From assembly GCF_003993775.1 (NCBI RefSeq), contig NZ_RJRZ01000006.1, forward strand, positions 1 to 64,000: 64,000 bases of DNA, written 5' to 3'. Both the position numbers and the translations under genes were made by a program. The DNA comes from Frigidibacter oleivorans. Lineage in GTDB: Bacteria > Pseudomonadota > Alphaproteobacteria > Rhodobacterales > Rhodobacteraceae. Below the pieces are notes generated by a model that ran no database searches, was not told the DNA's origin, and was given only the letters and a program-made list of their open reading frames with translations. The number at the start of each line of letters is the position of its first letter. The first letter of the stretch is position 1. Shown here in pieces: positions 1 to 8,179 of this stretch.

Positions 1-741
1 CGCGGCCTCCAGCCGCGTGGCCAGCGCCTCGAGCCGCGACAGCGCGGCGTCGAAGCCTGCGGGTGCCGGTCCGGCCGCCCCGCCGGCGGGCCGGGACAGC
101 TGCAGTTCAGCCAGCGCCGCCATCAGGTCGGCGCGCAGGGCCGCGATGTCGGGGCCGGTCGCCGCCGCCACCCGCGCGGGCAGCGCCTGCCCGGTTTCCA
201 CCAGTTCGGTCACCAGCCGGTCGAGCTTGCCGCCCAGCCGGTCCTCGGCATCGGTCGCCGCGCGGCTGAGGTCCGGGCCCAGCGTCTGTGCCGTTTCCGC
301 CACCCCCGCCAATGCCGTGGCGATGCGGTCGAGTTCCTGGAGCTGGGACAGGAAGACCGCCGCGCTTTCCGCCGACACGCGGGCGGCATCGCGCAGGTCG
401 GCCGCGCTGCGCAGCCACAGGACGCCCCCCATCCCGATCCCGAGCAGGGCCAGTCCGGCGGCGGTGGCGGCGATCAGGCCCGCCCGCCGCGCCGCGCGCG
501 CGCCGGAACGCAGCATCGCATCGCGCGCCGCCAGCACCGCTTCCGCCTCGTGCGCAGCATCGGTGGCGGCGGCGGCGGCGGCAAGGGCCAGGTCGATTGC
601 CGCCTGGACGGGATCGGCGGGGATGTCGCCATCCGCCGGCGGGCCCACCGCCTCGCCGGCGTCCGCGGGCGCGCCCATGTCCGGCACGGCCATCCCGGGC
701 GCGTCGCTGTCGGGGGCGGGCTTGTCGCGCGTCTTCTTCAT
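1..741 (-). CDS. Unrecognised single-span membrane protein, partial at window edge
   Basis: The reading frame is open from an ATG at 741 to the left edge, so only the first 247 codons are seen and the C-terminus lies outside. The N-terminal ~75 residues are acidic and alanine-rich. One clear membrane span follows at about residues 88-112 (from AGLIAATAAGLALL), flanked by arginines. The rest is alanine- and leucine-rich helix that looks like coiled coil, with regular RLEALATRLEAA-type heptads. Its ATG overlaps the stop of the gene at 738-1022 (ATGA), so the two should be co-translated. That gene has its own sigma54-type promoter, so both are probably part of the flagellar regulon. I do not recognise the family. 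A flagellar or chemotaxis accessory membrane protein is an inference from context only. Codon use is like the neighbouring fli genes. Confidence 0.75.
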   Translation of the reverse strand, partial: MKKTRDKPAPDSDAPGMAVPDMGAPADAGEAVGPPADGDIPADPVQAAIDLALAAAAAATDAAHEAEAVLAARDAMLRSGARAARRAGLIAATAAGLALLGIGMGGVLWLRSAADLRDAARVSAESAAVFLSQLQELDRIATALAGVAETAQTLGPDLSRAATDAEDRLGGKLDRLVTELVETGQALPARVAAATGPDIAALRADLMAALAELQLSRPAGGAAGPAPAGFDAALSRLEALATRLEAA

Positions 742-1022
742 CGGCGGATATCCTTGTGGCTGCGTCGGCCCGCCGGCCGGGACCGGCGCCGATGGCGGAA
801 CAGATCGAGGCGGATGCCGGCCTGCGCCACCGCCGGCGCCAGCAGCGCCAGCACCAGCGCGAGCGCGGCGCCATCGGGCAGACCGGCGCGCTGCGGCGCG
901 ACCGTCGCCAGCAGCGCCACCAGGGCGAGCGACAGCATCGCCCCGCGGCGCAGAGCGGCGCATCGGGGGCATCGGCGGGTGCCGCCGCCCGGCGGGGCGC
1001 GGCGGAAGAGGGCAGGCAGCAT
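738..1022 (-). CDS. Unrecognised small membrane protein with CPRC motif
   Basis: A 94-residue protein starting at an ATG with a GAGGA ribosome site about 5 nt upstream. Residues ~18-21 read CPRC, a possible zinc- or iron-binding knuckle. Two hydrophobic segments follow, from about MLSLALVALLATVA and ALALVLALLAPAVA, then a basic tail. Its stop overlaps the ATG of the next gene. It lies 62 bp downstream of flhB, and a sigma54-type promoter sits in that gap, so it heads its own flagellar-regulon unit. I do not recognise a family. It is short and GC-rich, but the promoter, ribosome site and ATGA coupling argue that it is real. Confidence 0.6.
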   Translation of the reverse strand: MLPALFRRAPPGGGTRRCPRCAALRRGAMLSLALVALLATVAPQRAGLPDGAALALVLALLAPAVAQAGIRLDLFRHRRRSRPAGRRSHKDIRR

Positions 1023-1054
1023 CGCATCCTCGGCTGCGGTTGACGGTCCGCGCC

Positions 1055-1070
1055 TGCAAGCGCCGTGCCG
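1055..1070 (-). promoter_or_regulatory. Sigma54 promoter for the two unknown membrane genes
   Basis: Read on the minus strand the site is CGGCACGGCGCTTGCA, with GG and GC exactly 10 nt apart. Against the sigma54 consensus TGGCACG-N4-TTGCA it differs only at the first base. The predicted transcription start is near 1044, 22 nt before the ATG at 1022. It lies in the gap after the flhB stop codon, so it is not inside a coding frame. Confidence 0.8.
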
Positions 1071-1084
1071 CGGCTGGCCCGGCC

Positions 1085-2248
1085 TTACGCCCTTCGCGAT
1101 CCGGGCCGCCCGCCCGTCCGCCGTCCGGCGGCGTCGAAGCGCATGTCCTCGGGCAGGTCCGGGTCCGGCGCCCGTTCGCGCAGGCCGCGTTCCACCCGCC
1201 AGACATGCGCGAGGACCAGCGCGGCGGCGGTGTACAACCGTTCCGGGATCGGCGCGCCGATGCTGCCGGTGAAATAGATCGCGCGGGTCAGGCCCGGGCA
1301 TTCCACCGTCGGGATGTCCAGACGCGCCCCCCGGTCGAGGATCCGCCGGGCCGTCCGGTCCCGGCCCATCGCCACGACCAGCGGCGCCGCCGTCTCGCCG
1401 GGGACGAAGCGGATCGCCACGGCAAAGCGGGTGGGGTTGCGCAGGATGGCGGTAGCCTGCGGCACCTCGGCGACCGAGGCCGCCTCGCGCAGGCGCCGGC
1501 GGCTGGCCTCGGCCTGCATCCGCCGCTGGCGGGCCTTGAGTTCGGGCGAGCCATTGTCCTCGCGCGCTTCGCGGCGCACCTCCTCCAGCGTCATCATCAG
1601 CGACCGCGACTGGCGGCGCCACTGCGCGGCCAGATCGATCGCGGCCAGCACGGCCAGCGCCAGCGTCAGCCATCCGAGCAGCCGCAGGCCCAGATCGACC
1701 GTCAGCGCCAGCGCATCGGCCAGCGGCAGGTTGCCCAGACCCGCCAGCGTGGCGCGCGACGACCACAGGTGCCAGCCGGCCATCGCGCCAAGCAGCGCCA
1801 CCTTGGCGAAGGATTGCCCCAGCCCGATCAGCGCCTGCGCCGAGGCCATCCGCCCCAGCCCCGCCAGAGGGTCGATCCGGTCCAGCCGGAAGCCGTGGTT
1901 GCGCGTCACCCAGACCAGCCCGCCGGTCGCCGCCTGCGCCAGCACCGCCGCCAGCGCGACCGGCAGCGCCGCCGCCAGTCCCGCGGCGGCCAGCGCCAGC
2001 CCCGCCTGCGCCAGCGCCGCGTCGATCATCGCCGCGGGATCGGCCCCGGGGTCGATCCGCAGGCCGCGCGACCAGACCGCGACCGCGCCCGGCACCAGCG
2101 GCCGCAGCCCGGCCACGGCCAGCAGCACCGCGGCCATCGCCACGAAGGTGCCGAGGTCGCGCGACACGAGGATCTGCCCCTCGCGCCGGGCGGCGTCGCG
2201 CCGCTTCTGCGTCGGCGCATGGCTGCGTTCGCCGCCGTCGTCGGACAT
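1085..2248 (-). CDS. flhB: Flagellar export apparatus protein FlhB
   Basis: A 387-residue inner-membrane component of the flagellar type III export gate, of normal length for FlhB. The N-terminus carries the usual charged stretch (THKRRDAARR-like, here PTQKRRDAARREGQI), followed by four membrane spans and a cytoplasmic C-terminal domain. The autocleavage loop, which is NPTH in most FlhB and EscU-family proteins, reads NPTR here (RNPTRFAVAIRF). FlhB controls the switch from rod/hook to filament export through that cleavage together with FliK, which is encoded upstream. It starts 1 bp after the fliR stop and is the last gene of the fliOPQR-flhB unit. Confidence 0.93.
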   Translation of the reverse strand: MSDDGGERSHAPTQKRRDAARREGQILVSRDLGTFVAMAAVLLAVAGLRPLVPGAVAVWSRGLRIDPGADPAAMIDAALAQAGLALAAAGLAAALPVALAAVLAQAATGGLVWVTRNHGFRLDRIDPLAGLGRMASAQALIGLGQSFAKVALLGAMAGWHLWSSRATLAGLGNLPLADALALTVDLGLRLLGWLTLALAVLAAIDLAAQWRRQSRSLMMTLEEVRREAREDNGSPELKARQRRMQAEASRRRLREAASVAEVPQATAILRNPTRFAVAIRFVPGETAAPLVVAMGRDRTARRILDRGARLDIPTVECPGLTRAIYFTGSIGAPIPERLYTAAALVLAHVWRVERGLRERAPDPDLPEDMRFDAAGRRTGGRPGSRRA

Positions 2249-2249
2249 G

Positions 2250-3056
2250 TCACTCTCCGGCCCCGGCCCCGGCGAGCCCCGCGACCTGCGCGGCGGCCGC
2301 GGCGACGACGCCCGCCATGCCGCGCCCCGTTTCGGGCGCGGTCAGCCACAGCAGCAGCACCCCGCCCAGCAGGGTCAGCGGGAAGCCCACGGAAAAGAGG
2401 TTCAGCTGCGGCGCCGACCGGGTCAGCACGCCGACCGCGAGGTTCAGCAGGATCAGTCCGGCGACGGCCGGCAGCATCAGCGTGACGGCCAGCGCGAACA
2501 TCGCCGACCCGGCGCCGATGCCGGCGCGGGCCAGTTCGGCCAGGGGCGGCACCGTTCCCGGCGGCAGTGTCCAGAAGCTGTCGAGGATCAGCCGCAGCAC
2601 CGTCAGGTGGCCGTCGCTGGCGAAGAGCACCATCAACTGGGCCATGCCGAAGACCTGCGCGATCACCGGGTTCTGGCCGCCGCCGGCCGGGTCCAGCTGC
2701 GCGGCGAAGCCCAGCCCCGCCGCATTGGCGATGCGGTCCCCCGCCATGGCCGCGGCGGCGAACAGGATCTGCATCACCAGCCCCGCCGTCAGGCCGAAGG
2801 CCACCTCGCCCAGTATCAGCGGCAGGGCGGCCAGCGTGGCCATCGTCGCGACCGGTGGCAGGGCGGGATTTCCCATCACCGGCAGCGCCAGGACCACGCC
2901 CGCCACGATCCGCACCGGCAAGGGCACGAAGCGGGCGCCGAAGGCCGGGGCGGCCATCAGGAAGGCGCCGATCCGCGGCAGGGCGACGACGATGCCCTGC
3001 GCCTCGGCCAGCAGCGGCGCCAGGTCGATGGCGGGCAAGGTGACGACGGCCTCCAT
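2250..3056 (-). CDS. fliR: Flagellar export gate protein FliR
   Basis: A 268-residue, very hydrophobic protein with about six membrane spans, matching FliR in length and in features such as GDRIANAAGLGFAAQLDP in the central loop and the GVLTRSAPQLNLFSVGFP segment near the C-terminus. FliR forms the helical export gate of the flagellar type III secretion system with FliP and FliQ. It lies between fliQ (9 bp upstream) and flhB (1 bp downstream) in the conserved order. Confidence 0.93.
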   Translation of the reverse strand: MEAVVTLPAIDLAPLLAEAQGIVVALPRIGAFLMAAPAFGARFVPLPVRIVAGVVLALPVMGNPALPPVATMATLAALPLILGEVAFGLTAGLVMQILFAAAAMAGDRIANAAGLGFAAQLDPAGGGQNPVIAQVFGMAQLMVLFASDGHLTVLRLILDSFWTLPPGTVPPLAELARAGIGAGSAMFALAVTLMLPAVAGLILLNLAVGVLTRSAPQLNLFSVGFPLTLLGGVLLLWLTAPETGRGMAGVVAAAAAQVAGLAGAGAGE

Positions 3057-3065
3057 CCCCGGCCC

Positions 3066-3332
3066 CTAGTGCAGCGTCGCGATGGTCTGGAACACGGTGG
3101 CGAAGTGATCCGCGATCCGCCCCAGCAGCCAGTCGCCCGCCAGCGCCAGCGTCACCAGCACCACCGCCAGCTTCGGCACGAAGCTGAGCGTGCTTTCGTT
3201 GATCGAGGTCGCGGCCTGCACGATCCCCACCGCCAGCCCGACCGCCAGCGCCACCCCGAGGATCGGCCCCGAGGCCACGAGGATCGTCCACCATGCCAGC
3301 CGCAGCTGCTCGACCGCCTGTGCGAGTTCCAT
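3066..3332 (-). CDS. fliQ: Flagellar export gate protein FliQ
   Basis: An 88-residue protein with the two long hydrophobic helices of FliQ. The segment ATSINESTLSFVPKLA is the conserved FliQ loop (usually QATTQINEMTLSFIPK). It builds the export gate with FliP and FliR. Its ATG overlaps the final base of the fliP stop codon, so translation is coupled. Confidence 0.93.
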   Translation of the reverse strand: MELAQAVEQLRLAWWTILVASGPILGVALAVGLAVGIVQAATSINESTLSFVPKLAVVLVTLALAGDWLLGRIADHFATVFQTIATLH

Positions 3333-4108
3333 CAGCCGCCGACCCCGTAGCCGGCGGCGATCGAGCCGAGCGTCATCGCCCAGCCGTCGACCATCACGAA
3401 CAGCAGAAGCTTCACCGGCAGCGCCACCAGCATCGGCGAGACCATCATCATGCCCAGGGCCATCAGGATCGAGGCGATGACGATGTCGATCACCAGGAAC
3501 GGCAGGAACAGCAGGAAGCCGATCTCGAAAGCGGTCTTGATCTCGGAGGTCATGAAGGCGGGCAGCAGCACCCGGAAGGGCACGGCCTCGCGCCCCGCAT
3601 AGGGCGCGTCGCCGGCGAGGTCGGCGAACATCGTCAGGTCCGCCGCGCGGGTGTTTTCCAGCATGAAGCCGCGCATCTCGTCGCTGGCGCGGTCCAGCGC
3701 CTCGGCCTGCGAGATGCCGCCGGACAGCCAGGGGTCGAGCGCACGGGTGTTCAGCCGGTCGAGCGTCGGCCCCATGACGAAGGCGGTCAGGAACAGCGCA
3801 AGCGCCACCATCACCTGGTTCGGGGGGGTCTGCTGGGTGCCGAGCGCCTGACGCAGGATCGACAGCACGATGATGATGCGGGTAAAGGCGGTCATCCCCA
3901 GCAGGATCGAGGGCAGCACCGTCAGCGCCGTCATCAGCACGAGGATGTCGAGCGGCAGCGACCAGTCGCGAAGGGACGCGTCGCCCGCCGGGCCGGACAG
4001 CGCGGGCAGCAGGGACTGGGCCGGCGCCGGCAGGGGCAGGACGACCCCGGTCGCCAGCGCCGCCAGCGCCCCCGGAATCCGCAGGTGCCGGGTCGGAACC
4101 GCGCTCAT
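3332..4108 (-). CDS. fliP: Flagellar export gate protein FliP
   Basis: A 258-residue protein with a cleavable N-terminal signal-like segment (LAALATGVVLPLPAPAQS), as is usual for FliP, then four membrane spans. Signature stretches are LPSILLGMTAFTRIIIVLSILRQ, split around the conserved TRI, then QTPPNQVMVALALFLT, and the C-terminal GWAMTLGSIAAGYG. It nucleates the FliP5FliQ4FliR1 export gate at the basal body. It overlaps fliO by 4 bp upstream and fliQ by 1 bp downstream. Confidence 0.95.
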   Translation of the reverse strand: MSAVPTRHLRIPGALAALATGVVLPLPAPAQSLLPALSGPAGDASLRDWSLPLDILVLMTALTVLPSILLGMTAFTRIIIVLSILRQALGTQQTPPNQVMVALALFLTAFVMGPTLDRLNTRALDPWLSGGISQAEALDRASDEMRGFMLENTRAADLTMFADLAGDAPYAGREAVPFRVLLPAFMTSEIKTAFEIGFLLFLPFLVIDIVIASILMALGMMMVSPMLVALPVKLLLFVMVDGWAMTLGSIAAGYGVGG

Positions 4109-4458
4109 GCCGGGGCCGCCAGCGGATGCACGACCGCGCCGGCGTTGCGGGTGATGACGACCAGCACGTCCCGCCCGTCGGCCGAGATCAGCGCCACCCG
4201 CTCGCCCGGGCCGATCGACAGGCTGCCGGTCAGGCGCAGGCGTCCGCCCTCTGCCTCAACGCCGCGCGGCGCGCGGGCGAGCCACGCGGCGGGGCGCCAT
4301 TCCCCGGGCACGACCTCGCGGGGCCGGGCGCGGCCCGCCGCCCCGATCCGGCGTGCCAGAAGCCAGGCCAGCCCCAAGAGGGCGAGGAAGACGGTCAGGA
4401 CGACAAGGCGTCCGGGGTCGAGCGGACCGGCGGCGGCGGCAGACGCGGCGGCAGACAT
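4105..4458 (-). CDS. fliO: Flagellar assembly protein FliO
   Basis: A 117-residue bitopic membrane protein. One span lies at about residues 17-35 (LVVLTVFLALLGLAWLLARR). The cytoplasmic FliO domain follows, ending with the typical RVALISADGRDVLVVIT strand pattern. FliO stabilises FliP during export-gate assembly. The ATG at 4458 has AAGGAAA 6 nt upstream and lies ~25 nt behind the predicted start of a sigma54 promoter. This gene therefore opens the transcription unit fliOPQR-flhB. Confidence 0.88.
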   Translation of the reverse strand: MSAAASAAAAGPLDPGRLVVLTVFLALLGLAWLLARRIGAAGRARPREVVPGEWRPAAWLARAPRGVEAEGGRLRLTGSLSIGPGERVALISADGRDVLVVITRNAGAVVHPLAAPA

Positions 4459-4493
4459 GGCGGTTTCCTTGCAGGGGCGTGTCGCCCTTCGGA

Positions 4494-4509
4494 TGCAAGT
4501 CGCGTGCCG
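4494..4509 (-). promoter_or_regulatory. Sigma54 promoter for fliOPQR-flhB
   Basis: On the minus strand the 65-bp gap between fliN and fliO holds CGGCACGCGACTTGCA. Only the first base departs from the TGGCACG-N4-TTGCA consensus, and GG and GC are 10 nt apart. The predicted start of transcription near 4483 leaves a leader of about 25 nt before the fliO ATG. Distance and strength match the other three sites in the cluster. Confidence 0.8.
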
Positions 4510-4523
4510 CCCGGCGGGCGGGG

Positions 4524-4808
4524 TCAGACGGCGCCCGCGCGTTCCTCGGGCGTGACGATCTGGCCCAGCCGGATGCCGAACCGGTCGCCCACCATCACCA
4601 CCTCGCCCCGGGCCACGGCGGTGCCGTTCACCAGCACGTCGAGCGGATCGCCCGCCAGCCGGTCGAGTTCGACGACCGAGCCTTCGGCCAGCCGCAGCAG
4701 CTCGCGGATCGTCAGGCGGGTGCGTCCCACCTCGACCGTCAGCGAGACGGAGACGTTTTCCAGCAGGCGCAGGCTGTCGCCCTGCAGGCGAAGAGCGGAT
4801 TCGGACAT
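4524..4808 (-). CDS. fliN: Flagellar motor switch protein FliN
   Basis: A 94-residue protein consisting almost only of the SpoA domain of FliN/YscQ. The stretches VSVSLTVEVGRTRLTIRELL, LAEGSVVELDRLAGDPLDV and GEVVMVGDRFGIRL are characteristic. FliN builds the lower C-ring of the flagellar switch with FliM. Proteins of this length are common where the extra N-terminal region of enteric FliN is missing. It lies 32 bp behind fliM. Confidence 0.93.
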   Translation of the reverse strand: MSESALRLQGDSLRLLENVSVSLTVEVGRTRLTIRELLRLAEGSVVELDRLAGDPLDVLVNGTAVARGEVVMVGDRFGIRLGQIVTPEERAGAV

Positions 4809-4840
4809 GGCTTACCTCTCGGGTTGTTCTGGACAGGCGA

Positions 4841-5809
4841 TCAGGCCGTCAGCCTGCGGATGATGGCGATGGCGGCCTGGCCGGACTGTTCGCCGGGCTG
4901 CGCCTCGAACAGCGCGCGCCCGTCCAGCATCACGTCCGCCCGCTCGGGCAGGCTGACCGGGATCACCTCGCCATCCGCCAGCGACATCAGCCGCGACAGC
5001 GGCAGTTCCGGCGCGCAAAGCCGGGCCGAGACGTCCAGCGGCACCGACAGCAGCGCCTGTTCCAGCTGTTCGCGCCAGCTGCGATCCTCGCCCAGCCGGT
5101 CGGACTGCACCCGCGAGCGCAGCAGTGCCGCGACCGGCTTCAGCGTCTGCACCGGATAGAGGATGTCGAAGCCTTCGGGTTCCTGCCCCGGCAGCTGGAC
5201 GATGAAGGAATTGACCACCACCATCTCGTCGCCATCGGCGAAGGTGGCGAACTGCATGTTCTCTTCGCGCGTGGTCGCGGTCAGGCGGATCTCGGTCATG
5301 TCGCGCCAGGCGAGTTCCAGCGCGGCCGTCAGCCGTTCGCCGATCAGCTCGATCACCTTGTGCTCGGTCACGGTGAATTCGCCCCGCAACGGGCCGGGCG
5401 GCGCCAGCCCGCCGCCGAAATAGGCGTTGGTCAGGATCGACACGAAACTGGCGGGCAGCACCATCAGCATCGTGCCGCGCAGCTCCTCGATCTGGCTGAC
5501 GGACAGCGAGAGGAAGTTGTCCTGGGTGTCGCGGTAGTCGTCGAAGCTGCGCAGTTCCGGCGGAAAGCTGGAAATCCGGGGATGGAAGCGCAGCATCGAC
5601 TGGAAGGCGGCGCGCGCGGTGCGGCAATAGCGTTCGTTGATCATCCGCAGGCCGTGAAAGTCGCCGAAGTTCGACAGGTCGTCGACGCCAAAGCTGTAGG
5701 GGCGGACCCGGGCATCCTCGGCCGCGGCCTGCGACTCGGGCGCGTCGCCGAGCAGCCCGCCGACCAGCGCCGCGACTTCGGAGGAGGAGAGTTTCTTGGG
5801 GCTGCGCAT
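4841..5809 (-). CDS. fliM: Flagellar motor switch protein FliM
   Basis: A 322-residue protein. The N-terminal peptide KLSSSEVAALVGG corresponds to the CheY-P binding motif LSQxEIDALL, in a degenerate form. The middle CheC-like domain (GDFHGLRMINERYCRTARAAF onward) and the C-terminal SpoA domain (VSARLCAPELPLSRLMSLADGEV) are complete. FliM receives CheY-P and flips the motor or, in this group, stops it. The chemotaxis operon at 15659-26256 encodes the likely partner CheY6. It sits between fliL and fliN. Confidence 0.93.
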   Translation of the reverse strand: MRSPKKLSSSEVAALVGGLLGDAPESQAAAEDARVRPYSFGVDDLSNFGDFHGLRMINERYCRTARAAFQSMLRFHPRISSFPPELRSFDDYRDTQDNFLSLSVSQIEELRGTMLMVLPASFVSILTNAYFGGGLAPPGPLRGEFTVTEHKVIELIGERLTAALELAWRDMTEIRLTATTREENMQFATFADGDEMVVVNSFIVQLPGQEPEGFDILYPVQTLKPVAALLRSRVQSDRLGEDRSWREQLEQALLSVPLDVSARLCAPELPLSRLMSLADGEVIPVSLPERADVMLDGRALFEAQPGEQSGQAAIAIIRRLTA

Positions 5810-5839
5810 GATGGTGTCACTGTCCGCAGGAAAGGCGCT

Positions 5840-6493
5840 TCACTGCATCACGAAGCTGGGGAACCAGACCGCGTCGACGCCGCCGAAGCCTTCGAGCGAT
5901 TCCAGCCGTGCGTTGATCGCGTCGCGCAGCGCCGCCGCCAGTTTTTCGCGCCCCTCGATCCCGGCGAGGTCCTCCTGCGTATGGGTGGCGATGACGGCCA
6001 GCATGTCGGATTGCAGCGCGACCTTGTTCGTCTCGACATTGGTCATCACCTGCGCGTCGTATTGCGTCGACAGCGCCACCGTCACCTGCAGGAAGCGCCG
6101 CCCCGCCGCAAGGTTCGAGGTCAGCGGCTCGGCGAAGGTGTAGTAGGTGGTGGCGAACCTGTCGGCCTCGGGCAGCGGCTTGGGCATCTTCTGCGGTGCA
6201 TCGGGCATTTCGGCGGGTCCGTCCGCGGGTGTCTCGGCCGGCATCGCGGCGGAACCGTCGCCGGGGGCGGCGGCGGGGGCTTGCAGCGCCCGCAGCGCCT
6301 CGATCACCGGCGAACCCGGGCGGGCGAAATAGAACCAGCCGGCGGCAAAGCCCGCCCCGGCCAGGGCCGCGGCGCCGACCAGCAGCAGCACGAGCCGCAG
6401 CAGCGGTTTCAGCAGGCGGGCGACCAAGCCCGGCCGGGGCGGCGCATCGGCGGGGGCGGCGGAGGGAGTGGCGGCGGTTGCGGTTGCGGGCAT
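5840..6493 (-). CDS. fliL: Flagellar basal body-associated protein FliL
   Basis: A FliL-family protein of 217 residues from the ATG at 6493. That start leaves GAGAA about 7 nt upstream and avoids the fliK stop; a TTG at 6511 would overlap fliK and has no ribosome site. It has one membrane span (LVLLLVGAAALAGAGFAAGWFYF), a proline/alanine-rich periplasmic linker, and the FliL domain with FAEPLTSNLAAGRRFLQVTVALS. It ends in the typical VWFPSFVMQ. FliL associates with the stator around the motor and helps torque generation. Confidence 0.9.
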   Translation of the reverse strand: MPATATAATPSAAPADAPPRPGLVARLLKPLLRLVLLLVGAAALAGAGFAAGWFYFARPGSPVIEALRALQAPAAAPGDGSAAMPAETPADGPAEMPDAPQKMPKPLPEADRFATTYYTFAEPLTSNLAAGRRFLQVTVALSTQYDAQVMTNVETNKVALQSDMLAVIATHTQEDLAGIEGREKLAAALRDAINARLESLEGFGGVDAVWFPSFVMQ

Positions 6494-6503
6494 GTCGGGG
6501 TTC

Positions 6504-8150
6504 TCAGGCAAGCAGGTTCACGATGTGGCGCGGGCGGGCGGTCGGTCTCGGTCCGCCGGGGGGCGCGGCGGCAGGATCGGGTCCGGCTGCCCTTGGTCCG
6601 GACCGGCCCTCTCCGGCATCGTCGCGCCGGGACGGACCCTCCCCCCCGCCCTGGGCGGGGCTGCCGCCCTGCGGATCGGCGCGCATGTCGCTGCGCGGGT
6701 CGCTGCGCATGTCACTGCGCGGTTCGCTGCGCAACTCGGCCCGGATCCCGGCGCGGTCCAGCTCTGCCGACAGTTCCGGGCTGGTGTCGCGCAGCAGTTC
6801 GGCCGCGGCCTCGGTCTCGGCGCGGATCTCGATCCGGGTCAGCCCGTCCTCGGTCGAGAGGCTGATTTCCAGCCGGCCCAGCCCTTCGGGCCGCAGGGCG
6901 ATCACCAGCCGCCCGTCGCCCGCCGCCACCTGGTCGAGCATCAGCCCCGACAGGGCGCCGGTCCAGCCGCCCTGCGACAGGTCGAGGCTGGCGGCGGGGG
7001 GTGCGGGTGGCGCGGCGGACAGGCCCGTCGCCGGGGCGGTGGACCCGGCCGCGAGCGGGAGCGTGGGCGCGGCGATGGCGGCGGCCGGCGGCGCGGCGAT
7101 GGCGGTGTCGGAGGGCGGCACCGGCGCGACATGGCCGGGGGCCGCCGGGGTCCGGGCGGGGTGGCCTAGAACGGATGCCTCGGCGGCCGAACCGGCGCTC
7201 AAGCCATGCCGGCCCTGCGCCGCGGGACGTGCGGGCGGTCCCGCCGGGGCGGCTGCCCCCGGTGGCGCAGATGCAGATGCGCCGTCGCTCCCGGTCGAAC
7301 CGACGGGCGATGCGGCGGCTGACATGGTGGCCGGCGATCCGGCGGCCGCCGATCCGGCAGGCGGCTGCGGCGCGGGGGCCGGAAGGGGCGGATCGGGCAG
7401 GCGCGGATCGGCCAGGCCGGGGGAGACCGGCACGGGACTCGCGCCGGCAGACCCGGTCCGCTCCGCACCGGGCTTGTCCTCGGGGGGCGGATCGGTCGCC
7501 TCCTGCGTCTCGCCCGGTGTTGCCGGGGCGGGGGTATCCGCCACGCCCGGCATGGCGGCGGGTGGGGGGAAGGGCGTCGGAACATGTGTCGGAGCGGGCA
7601 GCGGCGGAACGTCCGCCGCCGGCCCCCCGGCATCGGCCGCGTCATCCGGCGATCCGGCGGGCGGTTGCTGCGCGGCGTCCGGAAGGCGCAGGTCCGCCGC
7701 CGCCGGGATCGGCGGGGACGGAAGGGGGACCCCGCCTTGGGGCGGCGCAGCGGGGGACGGCGCAGCGGGCATCTCTCCCGCGCCGGCCCCGGGGATATCG
7801 AGGGCCGCCCGCTCCGCCGCCACCGGGGAATCCCCCGCCGCTTCCGGTGCCGTCATGGTAACGACCGATGCGCCCACCTCCGCAGCATCCATGCCGGGTT
7901 CCGCGCGGATTGCGGTCGCGGCCGATGACGGCGCGCCTCCCAAGCCGCCCGCACCGCCCGTCTCGCCCGTGGCGGCCGCGAGGCAGCGCAGGAAGATCCC
8001 CCCGCCGGCCGCTCCCCGCCCCCCCGCTTCCCCCGCCAGACCGGCAGCAGGGAGAGACGGCGCCTGCGGAAGACCGGCCGCAGCGCCGGGCGCAATGGCG
8101 GCGGCCAGACCGGTGACGGTGGCAGGGGAGAGGGTGGCAGGGGCGGTCAT
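6504..8150 (-). CDS. fliK: Flagellar hook-length control protein FliK
   Basis: A 548-residue secreted ruler protein. The first ~390 residues are low-complexity proline-, alanine- and glycine-rich sequence, as expected for the ruler region. The conserved hook-length domain follows from about residue 420 (GRLVIALRPEGLGRLEISLS, then LTRIEIRAETEAAAELL). FliK measures the hook and triggers FlhB to change export specificity. The ATG at 8150 is chosen because a perfect sigma54 promoter puts the transcript start near 8169. A possible GTG at 8171 would therefore lie outside the mRNA. It opens the fliKLMN unit. Confidence 0.88.
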   Translation of the reverse strand: MTAPATLSPATVTGLAAAIAPGAAAGLPQAPSLPAAGLAGEAGGRGAAGGGIFLRCLAAATGETGGAGGLGGAPSSAATAIRAEPGMDAAEVGASVVTMTAPEAAGDSPVAAERAALDIPGAGAGEMPAAPSPAAPPQGGVPLPSPPIPAAADLRLPDAAQQPPAGSPDDAADAGGPAADVPPLPAPTHVPTPFPPPAAMPGVADTPAPATPGETQEATDPPPEDKPGAERTGSAGASPVPVSPGLADPRLPDPPLPAPAPQPPAGSAAAGSPATMSAAASPVGSTGSDGASASAPPGAAAPAGPPARPAAQGRHGLSAGSAAEASVLGHPARTPAAPGHVAPVPPSDTAIAAPPAAAIAAPTLPLAAGSTAPATGLSAAPPAPPAASLDLSQGGWTGALSGLMLDQVAAGDGRLVIALRPEGLGRLEISLSTEDGLTRIEIRAETEAAAELLRDTSPELSAELDRAGIRAELRSEPRSDMRSDPRSDMRADPQGGSPAQGGGEGPSRRDDAGEGRSGPRAAGPDPAAAPPGGPRPTARPRHIVNLLA

Positions 8151-8179
8151 GGCGGGTCCATCCGGTTTCACGAAACAGG

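Noticed and set aside
4457-4472. A GG-N10-GC site on the plus strand (TGGCGGTTTCCTTGCA)
   Set aside because: No plus-strand gene lies downstream, and it overlaps the fliO start on the other strand.
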